Of a stretch of 64,000 nt of DNA, positions 16,140 to 23,404 are shown one piece after another. Origin of the DNA: Helicobacter_D sp964464895 (GTDB lineage Bacteria > Campylobacterota > Campylobacteria > Campylobacterales > Helicobacteraceae). The notes below the pieces were generated by a model. That model saw only the letters and a program-made list of their open reading frames with translations, was not told the DNA's origin and ran no database searches. The DNA is taken from NCBI GenBank assembly GCA_964464895.1, contig CAYXGY010000005.1:44270-108269 (forward strand), in the 5' to 3' direction. The translations under genes and the position numbers were made by a program. Each line of letters opens with the position of its first letter. The first letter of the stretch is position 1.

Positions 16140-17591
16140 ATGAGAATTAGAATGCGTGCATTAACATTTGAAGATGTGTTGTTAGTCCCTGCTTATTCAG
16201 AGATTCTGCCTAAAGAAGTTTCTTTGCAGACAAAGCTTTCCCGCAATATTGTTTTGAATGCTCCTTTGGTTTCTGCTGCAATGGACACCGTTACAGAATA
16301 CAGCACTGCGATTGCTATGGCAAGAGTAGGGGGGATTGGAATCATTCATAAGAATATGGACGAAAAATCACAAGTAGCGCAGATTAAAAAGGTTAAGAAA
16401 AGCGAAAGCGGCGTGATTATTGACCCCATTTATATTAGTCCTGATTCTACTTTGTTTCAAGCCAAGGCTATCACAGATAATTATAAAATCTCGGGTGTGC
16501 CGGTTGTAGATGATAGTGGAAATTTAATTGGAATCTTAACGAATCGTGATATGCGCTTTGAAACGGATCTGAATCGTCGCGTCCAAGAGGTGATGACGAA
16601 AGCTCCATTAATCACCGCAGCGGTTGGAACGAGTTTAGAGGAAGCACGCAACATTATGAATAAACACAAAATTGAAAAACTCCCTTTGGTGAATGAGAAA
16701 GGAATCTTAAAGGGATTGATTACAATTAAAGACATTCAAAAACGCATTGAATATCCGAATTCTAATAAAGATGGTTTCGGACGCTTGCGTGTGGGGGCGG
16801 CGATTGGTGTTTTCCAATATGACCGCGCCAAAGCCCTTGTAGAAGCAGGTGTAGATGTATTGGTGTTAGATTCTGCGCACGGGCATAGTAAAGGAATCTT
16901 AGAAACGGTCAAAGAAATCAAAAAGCATTTAGCGGTGGATATTATTGCAGGAAATGTCGCAACAGCAGAGGGAGCGCAAGCCTTGATTGACGCAGGGGCT
17001 GATGGTGTCAAGGTAGGGATTGGACCGGGAAGTATTTGCACTACAAGAATTGTTGCGGGCGTGGGTGTGCCACAAATCACCGCAATTGACGAGGTAGCAA
17101 AGGCTTGTCAAAAGGCAGGGATTCCAGTGATTGCCGATGGAGGCATTAAATATTCCGGAGATATTGCTAAAGCTCTAGCTGCAGGAGCTTCTAGCGTGAT
17201 GATTGGAAGCATTTTAGCGGGCACAGAAGAATCCCCGGGAGAAATGGTTATCTATCAAGGCAGACAATACAAAACTTATCGTGGTATGGGGAGTTTGGGT
17301 GCGATGAATAAGGGAAGTGCGGATAGATATTTCCAAGAGGGAACAGTACAAGAGAAACTTGTGCCAGAAGGCATTGAGGGACGTGTGCCTTATAGAGGAA
17401 AAATTGCGGATATTATCCATCAAATGTTAGGTGGCTTGCGCTCCTCTATGGGTTATTTGGGCTCAAAGGATATTCCGACATTGTGGGAGAAGGCAGAATT
17501 TGTCGAAATCACACAGAGTGGGCTTAGAGAATCTCATGTGCATGATGTGATGATTACCAAAGAAGCACCCAACTATCACATTAATCACTAG
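16140..17591 (+). CDS. guaB: Inosine-5'-monophosphate dehydrogenase
   Basis: NAD-dependent IMP to XMP step of GMP synthesis. ATG 16140 has AAAGGAG ending 5 bases upstream; the ATG 3 bp earlier is too close. 483 aa with TFEDVLLVPAYSEILP, two CBS domains at ~95-205 (VMTKAPLITAAVGTSLEEA), the active-site cysteine loop GVGIGPGSICTTR-like segment (KVGIGPGSICTTRI), the phosphate-binding GGI/ADGG segment and the flap motif RYFQEG. Full length and normal for a bacterial enzyme. A 111-aa unknown follows 10 bp later. Confidence 0.95.
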   Translation: MRIRMRALTFEDVLLVPAYSEILPKEVSLQTKLSRNIVLNAPLVSAAMDTVTEYSTAIAMARVGGIGIIHKNMDEKSQVAQIKKVKKSESGVIIDPIYISPDSTLFQAKAITDNYKISGVPVVDDSGNLIGILTNRDMRFETDLNRRVQEVMTKAPLITAAVGTSLEEARNIMNKHKIEKLPLVNEKGILKGLITIKDIQKRIEYPNSNKDGFGRLRVGAAIGVFQYDRAKALVEAGVDVLVLDSAHGHSKGILETVKEIKKHLAVDIIAGNVATAEGAQALIDAGADGVKVGIGPGSICTTRIVAGVGVPQITAIDEVAKACQKAGIPVIADGGIKYSGDIAKALAAGASSVMIGSILAGTEESPGEMVIYQGRQYKTYRGMGSLGAMNKGSADRYFQEGTVQEKLVPEGIEGRVPYRGKIADIIHQMLGGLRSSMGYLGSKDIPTLWEKAEFVEITQSGLRESHVHDVMITKEAPNYHINH

Positions 17592-17601
17592 AGAAAAAGT
17601 A

Positions 17602-17937
17602 ATGGCAAAGTTGCTTTTTGGTTATAGTTTGTATCACGCAAGCACGCAAGATTATGAGGCAATCTTGACGAAGTTGCGGGCAGAGTTTGCTGTAAATAAG
17701 CCAGAACTCTATTTGAATAATCCAGAATATTTACTCTTTACCCCGACAAGTGCGGAGTGGCAAAAAGAAATTGTAACGTTGATTGCAAAATTAAAGGCAT
17801 TTATGAATGCAGAAATAGAATGTTTGCGCAATAATGGAAGTAATGCACATATCGTCTATCGCTTCGGAATCCTAGAAATGGAAAGTGCGTTTTTTCAATT
17901 CCCGCCAGATTTAGACGATGATGAGGAAGAATCTTGA
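17602..17937 (+). CDS. Hypothetical protein, 111 aa
   Basis: Not recognised. It begins 10 bp after guaB with a usable ATG and is probably co-transcribed. The product is soluble, with a helical middle (EWQKEIVTLIAKLKAFMNAEIECL) and a very acidic C-terminus ending DLDDDEEES. It is the last plus-strand gene before the R-M island; its 3' end overlaps the reading frame of the opposed, broken nuclease gene by 43 bp, so it marks the island boundary. Confidence 0.6.
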   Translation: MAKLLFGYSLYHASTQDYEAILTKLRAEFAVNKPELYLNNPEYLLFTPTSAEWQKEIVTLIAKLKAFMNAEIECLRNNGSNAHIVYRFGILEMESAFFQFPPDLDDDEEES

Positions 17938-18657
17938 ATTTTTCTGTATGATTCTTTATGGAGTAAATAATCTAAAATTTGCAAGCAATCATATTGGTGT
18001 GTTTTGCTCAAAAGTCCAAAGATTCTAAATATTTGTATGAAAATTATAATATTTTCTTTGGTTATTTCTAAGTAACCACATTCATTGCTTTGAATATTTC
18101 TGCCAATAAAGCTTTGGTTGTTAGCATCTTTTAGACTGCTTAATGCAATACAGAAATATAGCATTGGCATTGTGCCCACTGCAAATTGCTTCTCACGCAC
18201 AATAATTTCACAAAGTAAATCATTATTTTGAAATCTGTGTATCAGTAAAGGATAGCTTACATTTGCTTTTAAAAATTCTATGCCGTTGAGATTATCATTC
18301 ACAAAGTTAGTCCTTGTTATTTTTTCTTTTTGCTCTATAAAATCTTGATAATTTGCTATGCTAGTTTGTAATTCCGCAATATTCTTATGAGTTATCCATT
18401 TTTCATATAATGCAAAATCTAAAAACTCACTCAATTCATAAATTTGTTTTGTTTTTCCATTTGCGCCGATAAAATGATAAATTTCATTTGCTTACAACCT
18501 TGTCATAGCCTATTTGCCATTCAATGTAGTGCTTGGGCGTCATAATGGTTTGTGTCGGTGCGACAGGGATACCATAATCACTAAAGGCAAATCTCTCTTT
18601 AATCCGAATTTTGCCCATAGCTTTGCTAAGGGGGAAGGAGTATCTTAGGCTATTCAT
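17895..18657 (-). pseudogene. Frameshifted putative restriction endonuclease of the adjacent N6 methyltransferase
   Basis: Two minus-strand frames look like one broken gene. The first starts with ATG at 18657, overlapping the methyltransferase stop as ATGA, and encodes 57 aa (MNSLRYSFPLSKAMGK... to GYDKVVSK) before a TGA at 18484-18486. The second frame is open from a TAA just upstream of 18484 and reads ANEIYHFIGANGKTKQIYEL..., continuing to 17895. Removing one base near 18490 joins them into a ~250-aa protein. No long homopolymer lies at the junction, so simple phase variation is unlikely; mutation or a sequencing error fits better. Its C-terminal ~14 codons lie inside the opposed 111-aa gene, suggesting the natural 3' end was lost. 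I recognise no nuclease motif; the role is inferred from context. Confidence 0.55.
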
Positions 18658-19697
18658 ACATATTCCTTAAACAAGGTTTCAAAATATTTTTGCACGTGCG
18701 TATTGGGTGTGGAATCCATAAAGGCATCTGAAATTTTTAGAAATTCCTCGTGATTAATAAAAACATCTAAATTACCAAAGTAATAAGGAAGCTTGTCGGC
18801 GAATTTCTTAAAGTGATGAATGTAATAGTAGTATTGTATGTTATCTTGAAATACGCGAATAGAATTTGCGCTACATTTTGTCATAAAGGTTTGATTGCGT
18901 TTGAGCGCATTAATATCTCGTAAGGTGTGGAAATAAGCGATTTCTTTACGCTCATCTTTCGGGTTTGGATACTTGGCAACATAATTACCAATAAAATCAA
19001 AATCGTTTAATCGTAGCTTTTGCCCGCTATCTGTGCTAAATTGGTAATTTTTAATAAAATCATAATCCATTCCCTGAGGATTCCTTGCATAGAGAGCGAT
19101 AATAATAGGGAAAAAGGTTTTAGAATGGGGCGTAAAAACCTCCGAACTAATGATAAGGCTATCAAGCAGAGCATATTGCTCTTTAAAAAATCTTAATGCT
19201 TTGAAATTACTCTCCTTAATCAAATATGAGAGTGGGTGAAGCACACAGATAAAATCTGGTTTTAAAAGGGCATAGGAACGCAAAAATGAGATTCCTAAAT
19301 CCCTGTGAGCAAGATTTTCATCTACGTTAAAGAGTTGCTGTTTAATGTTGTTGTTAATAATAGAGGTTTTGTCGTTATAGGGAGGGTTTCCAATGATAAT
19401 GAGGTTTTCATTTTCGGGGATTCTAAATTTACGCCGAGAAACACTTAAAAGAGAATTTGTTGCAATTGTGCGGATTTTAGAATTGACTTTTTGTAAGGCA
19501 ATCTCATCTATATCTGCACCTAAATAGTGATAATCACCAATGAAAAAATCTCCATAGCCACAAGCATTATCAAAGAGTAAAAAGTCCTTAAGATTTACTC
19601 TTTTTTGTAACAACTCATAGGCTTTTTGGACAATTTTTTTGGGCGTATAAAATGAACCAAGATTAACAGCTTGTTCTTTGGTTAGGTGTTTTTGCAT
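18654..19697 (-). CDS. Type II adenine-specific DNA methyltransferase (gamma-like)
   Basis: N6-adenine methyltransferase, 347 aa. AdoMet-binding motif I is LLFDNACGYGDFFIG (~residues 40-55) and the catalytic motif IV is IIGNPPYNDKTS, in the order motif I then NPPY that marks gamma-class enzymes. The N-terminus (LTKEQAVNLGSFYTPKKIVQKA) is typical of TaqI/Eco57I-like enzymes. Recognition sequence unknown. It follows the HaeII-like nuclease by 19 bp and its stop overlaps the next gene by ATGA, so it most likely protects against the product of that broken frame rather than belonging to the HaeII-like pair. Confidence 0.82.
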   Translation of the reverse strand: MQKHLTKEQAVNLGSFYTPKKIVQKAYELLQKRVNLKDFLLFDNACGYGDFFIGDYHYLGADIDEIALQKVNSKIRTIATNSLLSVSRRKFRIPENENLIIIGNPPYNDKTSIINNNIKQQLFNVDENLAHRDLGISFLRSYALLKPDFICVLHPLSYLIKESNFKALRFFKEQYALLDSLIISSEVFTPHSKTFFPIIIALYARNPQGMDYDFIKNYQFSTDSGQKLRLNDFDFIGNYVAKYPNPKDERKEIAYFHTLRDINALKRNQTFMTKCSANSIRVFQDNIQYYYYIHHFKKFADKLPYYFGNLDVFINHEEFLKISDAFMDSTPNTHVQKYFETLFKEYV

Positions 19698-19716
19698 TCT
19701 TCTAATTTCCTAAATT

Positions 19717-20766
19717 TTACAAACTCTCAAAGTCATCTTTTAGATTTTCATAATGTCTATTTTTAATAATGTCTGGTAGTTCCTTTACAGAGGGAAATTC
19801 CTCTGTAATCTCCAAACAAAGTGTTTCAAGTAGCTTATTCCCAAGTAAATTAGCATATTTACCGCGCATTGCTTTTTCATACCAAGCAATCAAATCAGAT
19901 TCTGTAATGATGCTTTGAATTTTATTTTTCCAACCTATTTGTGTAAGCAAGGATAAAATGACAGACTTTTCTGCTTCTTTGCACATTATTACGATTCTAT
20001 CGCTATTAAGGTTGGTTACGATATTTTCTGCTAATTCTATGTCTAAACTTAAATGTTTAATCTGTATTGCAATTCCCCAATTTGCATACATATCAAGTCC
20101 TCTATCTGCGGCATTGGTTACCCCAACCCTATAAATACGAGCCCTTTGAGTGTGATAAAGATGATTAGTATCAAGGCGCATTATAGACTTAGTAAAGTCC
20201 TCAAATTCTTGTAAAAGCTCTAATTTATCTTGATTGATTGAAAGAGTAACGCTTAATTCTAGACTTTGTGCTAATGTATCAAAAAGAGAATGTGTAATAA
20301 TCTCATAGATTTTATCCAAGCTACGTTTTAATCCAGTTTCACGCCAAAATAGGTTAATAAAATGGGAGATTTCAAAATTTTCTTTATCTATATTCAAGCA
20401 ATAATTGAGTGCATTATTAAGTTGTGTGTATTTTCTAATAAATTTATTATAGACATAACTTTCAACTGTTCCATTGGATTTTTTATTAAATCTGCCTAAT
20501 TCCGCTATGAATTTAGGCGGAATCGCATTAAATAAATCATCTTGGAATTTTGCTGAACTTGTAGAGATTCTACCAAGTAGCGCAATACAAACTTCATCTC
20601 TCCAAGATTTACTTTTGGTTCTGTATGTTTCAAGGTCATCTAAATCTATATCGCCAAAAATTCTATCGCGATAAAGAATTTCTGCTATTTGAATGGGTTT
20701 ATATAAATGAATTCTTGATTTTGTAATCACTTTGTCTAAAGCATTTTTTGCTTCTCTAATTAACAT
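19717..20766 (-). CDS. HaeII-family type II restriction endonuclease
   Basis: 349-aa protein that I recognise as close to R.HaeII/R.NgoBI, which cut RGCGCY. Supporting segments are the N-terminus ALDKVITKSRIHLYKPIQIA, KSKSWRDEVCIALLGRISTS and the central RGLDMYANWGIAIQIKHLS, where an Asp and QIK could be the active-site residues. The start overlaps the C5 methyltransferase end by 11 bp, the compact arrangement of a true R-M pair. It is intact. Recognition of RGCGCY is inferred from family resemblance only. Confidence 0.72.
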   Translation of the reverse strand: MLIREAKNALDKVITKSRIHLYKPIQIAEILYRDRIFGDIDLDDLETYRTKSKSWRDEVCIALLGRISTSSAKFQDDLFNAIPPKFIAELGRFNKKSNGTVESYVYNKFIRKYTQLNNALNYCLNIDKENFEISHFINLFWRETGLKRSLDKIYEIITHSLFDTLAQSLELSVTLSINQDKLELLQEFEDFTKSIMRLDTNHLYHTQRARIYRVGVTNAADRGLDMYANWGIAIQIKHLSLDIELAENIVTNLNSDRIVIMCKEAEKSVILSLLTQIGWKNKIQSIITESDLIAWYEKAMRGKYANLLGNKLLETLCLEITEEFPSVKELPDIIKNRHYENLKDDFESL

Positions 20767-21709
20767 ACTTTTCCTTAAGGCGGTTTTGTAATGCTTTTAG
20801 CATTTCTCTTGCTACCGCTTCTATTACAGGTATGGCTACACTATTACCTGCTTGTTGTTTGATTTGTGTATAAGAGCTTATAATTTTGTAGCTTTCTGGA
20901 AATCCTTGCAAGCGTAGCATTTCTCGTTCTGTTAGCCTTCTCTCGTTATTTACTAAAAGATAATTTGCTGAAGCACCAGCTCTAAGAGCACAAGAAAAAT
21001 GATGAGGAGTAATAGAACCACCTACATTTTCGTGAGTAATATAAGGTTTAGCAATAGTTTTTTTCATTCGTTTTTGCCTTGATTGCTTAATGGAATCTTT
21101 CACATAATATTTTTTATCTACATTGGATTCTAAAACATATTCAAGTGTCCTTTTGTGATTTATTGGGAAGGGAAAGACAAAATCAACTTGTTCTTTAAAG
21201 CCACAAATAATAATTCTTTCTCGTTTTTGTGGGAGTCCAAAATCAAGCGCATTTAATACTTTACTATAAACAGAATAGCCTAAAGACTGTAAATGTGCCA
21301 GGATAGTTTTAAAAGTATGTCCTTGATTATGAGCTGTGAGGTTACGTACGTTTTCTAACATAAAAGCTTTGGGTTGTTTATCTTTTAAGATTCTTTCAAT
21401 TTCAAAAAATAGTGTTCCCTGCGTTTCGTGTTTAAAACCCTCTTTGTCTCCTATAATACTAAAAGGTTGGCAAGGAAAACCTGCCAAAAGTATGTCAAAG
21501 TTTGGAATTTCATTAGAATTAATTTTAGTAATATCTCCTTTGGGGTATTCGCCAAAATTTGCAAAGTAGGTTTTAGCTGCTTCTTTATTCCATTCTGATG
21601 AAAATACGCAAATTCCACCCACCTTTTCAAATCCTAGCCGAATCCCACCAATTCCAGCAAACAAATCGACAAAGGTAAAATGGTTTTGATTCTCGTAAAT
21701 ATCTTTCAA
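20756..21709 (-). CDS. C5-cytosine DNA methyltransferase (HaeII-like pair)
   Basis: 317-aa Dcm-type enzyme. Motif I FVDLFAGIGGIRLGFE, motif IV with the catalytic Cys GFPCQPFS, motif VI ENVRNL, motif VIII QKRERIII and the C-terminal LRLQGFPESYKI and QAGNSVAIPVI are all intact. The start is a TTG at 21709 with AAAGG 7-8 bases upstream. A -10-like TATACT sits at 21724-21729. It overlaps the HaeII-like nuclease gene, so it should protect the same site. Confidence 0.9.
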   Translation of the reverse strand: MKDIYENQNHFTFVDLFAGIGGIRLGFEKVGGICVFSSEWNKEAAKTYFANFGEYPKGDITKINSNEIPNFDILLAGFPCQPFSIIGDKEGFKHETQGTLFFEIERILKDKQPKAFMLENVRNLTAHNQGHTFKTILAHLQSLGYSVYSKVLNALDFGLPQKRERIIICGFKEQVDFVFPFPINHKRTLEYVLESNVDKKYYVKDSIKQSRQKRMKKTIAKPYITHENVGGSITPHHFSCALRAGASANYLLVNNERRLTEREMLRLQGFPESYKIISSYTQIKQQAGNSVAIPVIEAVAREMLKALQNRLKEKYVN

Positions 21710-21723
21710 TATTTTGCCTTTTT

Positions 21724-21729
21724 AGTATA
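21724..21729 (-). promoter_or_regulatory. -10 of the C5 methyltransferase / HaeII-like operon
   Basis: TATACT on the minus strand, preceded by GCTAT, 14-20 bases before the TTG start, in the short gap after the 35-bp repeat. A promoter this close suggests the leader is very short. Confidence 0.4.
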
Positions 21730-21744
21730 ATAGCAATTCTATTT

Positions 21745-22608
21745 TTATAATTCCGTTTTCAACACCGCGCCATTTGCCGCGTTGCTTTTATCATTTTCGT
21801 TCAATATTCCAAATAAGTTATTTTGTTCGATATTAGATTTTTGAAAACTTAATAATTTAAATTCCTCTCTAATTTTCCCTTGATTCTTCAATCTATCGAG
21901 TATCATTTCATAATAGGGCTTATGCAGCTCGCAGCTAATCCATTGCCGTTTGAGTTGTTCGCATAATATGATTTCGCCCCCGCTGCCACCAAAAAGAACA
22001 AATACAGAATCTCCTTCATTCGTGCAAGATTTAATAAGCATTTCGACAAGTTTAAGCGGAATTTGGCATGAATGAAAAGTCTTATCCTTGCTCACATTTT
22101 TGACCAAATCAAAATAAAACCATGAATAAGGCATTCTACCCTTATGTCCTTCTGCTAATCTTTGCATGATTCTCTTGTCGGTTGGATTTTGATAGGGCAT
22201 TGCGATATTGTCTTTATAGAAATGATTCTCCTTGCTTTTAGTTGCATGCAAAATGCTTCTGTGTGCCGTTGTCAGTCGCCTTTTGCTATGTCCAACATTT
22301 GTATTATAGACCCAAACATAATCTTGCACATCATAGCTTATAGAATCCAAACATTTTACGCGCAAATAGGCATTTTGTTTGGGATAATTCATCATAAAAA
22401 GGTTTCCGCTAGGCTTGAGCACACGCATTGATTCTGTTGCCAATTCGCAATACCAATCAATATAATCTTCCCATTTTTGCGTGTATTTTGAGCCATTATA
22501 GTCTATGCCAACATTATAATCGGGGTCGCCATAAACCATATCAATGCTAGAATCGGGTAAGCTTTTAAGCACCTTTAAAACATCATCATTGTAGAGTTTA
22601 AATTCCAT
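21745..22608 (-). CDS. DNA methyltransferase (beta-like, DPDY motif) with IlvD-derived tail
   Basis: 287-aa putative N4/N6 amino-methyltransferase. The catalytic motif IV reads MVYGDPDYNVGIDY, with Asp in place of the second Pro of DPPY, and the AdoMet motif near the C-terminus is VFVLFGGSGGEIILCEQL, in the order of beta-class enzymes. The last residues, SNAANGAVLKTEL, are almost identical to the end of the IlvD encoded at 23405 and their DNA is the left copy of a 35-bp direct repeat, so the tail seems captured from ilvD. It lies 5 bp after the 258-aa putative nuclease gene, likely its partner. Target unknown. Confidence 0.8.
   Translation of the reverse strand: MEFKLYNDDVLKVLKSLPDSSIDMVYGDPDYNVGIDYNGSKYTQKWEDYIDWYCELATESMRVLKPSGNLFMMNYPKQNAYLRVKCLDSISYDVQDYVWVYNTNVGHSKRRLTTAHRSILHATKSKENHFYKDNIAMPYQNPTDKRIMQRLAEGHKGRMPYSWFYFDLVKNVSKDKTFHSCQIPLKLVEMLIKSCTNEGDSVFVLFGGSGGEIILCEQLKRQWISCELHKPYYEMILDRLKNQGKIREEFKLLSFQKSNIEQNNLFGILNENDKSNAANGAVLKTEL
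21752..21786. repeat. 35-bp direct repeat, left copy
   Basis: Matches 23412-23446 in the same orientation at 34 of 35 positions (a 29-bp perfect core, TTCAACACCGCG...GTTGCT). It encodes the tail of the DPDY methyltransferase here and the tail of IlvD at the right copy. The two copies are 1,660 bp apart and bracket the nuclease-methyltransferase pair. Confidence 0.9.
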
Positions 22609-22613
22609 ATTGA

Positions 22614-23390
22614 CTACCTTATCAAGATATATTCACAAGATTTTAAAAATTTTATAGAATCTAAACACAGAGGCTCATTAAAAGTATATGACCAAAGCTT
22701 TAGGCTATTCCTATTTCTCACAAGATACACACAAATAATTTGCTTAAAATCTAAGCCCGAATTATAATAATAAAGATAAGGGTGGTAAATTTGATAGATA
22801 TTAAAGTCTTTTGGTTCTCCATTTTTTGCCTCAAAGATTCCAATAAGCCCTTTATATTCTATTGTCAAATCAATTTCTATTTGTTGATTTTCGGCATTAA
22901 TTAAAATGTCTCCAAATTCATACTTTAGAGTTGTTTTTGTGCGATGAGGAAAATAGGTTTTAGGACGATTTTCAATTCCTACATTCTCAAACTCTAAATC
23001 TTCTCCAAACAAAAAATGGTGTAGGATTCTTTGATTATTTGCAACACTCAAAATATTACTCTCGCTATCATTATATTCATTGAGCAGACTCTTTTTATAT
23101 TGCCACCTTATAGAATTTTGCATTTCTTCAAGAGGGTGATAAAGCAATTTTATGCCCTTAATAAATTGATGATAGCCTCCACCCAAATGAAGCAAACAAA
23201 TGTCTTGTTCTTTAAAAGAATAGGGTAATTTATCGCTTGAATCTAGCTTTGTTGCATCAAATGGATTTCCAAAGCTATGTTTTTTAGACAATTCCTTAAC
23301 TAAATCATTATGAAATCTAAGCTCATTCTTAGTCCTACAATGATTCCATAAAGCTTCTAATACTAAATGCTTTTTATTGATTTTTGCCAT
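22614..23390 (-). CDS. Putative type II restriction endonuclease, PD-(D/E)XK-like
   Basis: 258-aa protein, not recognised by name. Residues 171-190 read IEIDLTIEYKGLIGIFEAKN: an Asp (174, or 161 in EFGDIL) followed 13 residues later by E-A-K fits the PD-(D/E)XK nuclease core, with beta-strands as expected. The start ATG at 23390 uses a GGGGA that overlaps the ilvD stop, so translation is coupled to ilvD. It is followed 5 bp later by the DPDY methyltransferase. Together they form a compact R-M pair between the two 35-bp repeats. Function rests on motif and context. Confidence 0.55.
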   Translation of the reverse strand: MAKINKKHLVLEALWNHCRTKNELRFHNDLVKELSKKHSFGNPFDATKLDSSDKLPYSFKEQDICLLHLGGGYHQFIKGIKLLYHPLEEMQNSIRWQYKKSLLNEYNDSESNILSVANNQRILHHFLFGEDLEFENVGIENRPKTYFPHRTKTTLKYEFGDILINAENQQIEIDLTIEYKGLIGIFEAKNGEPKDFNIYQIYHPYLYYYNSGLDFKQIICVYLVRNRNSLKLWSYTFNEPLCLDSIKFLKSCEYILIR

Positions 23391-23404
23391 TCCTCACATT
23401 CCCC

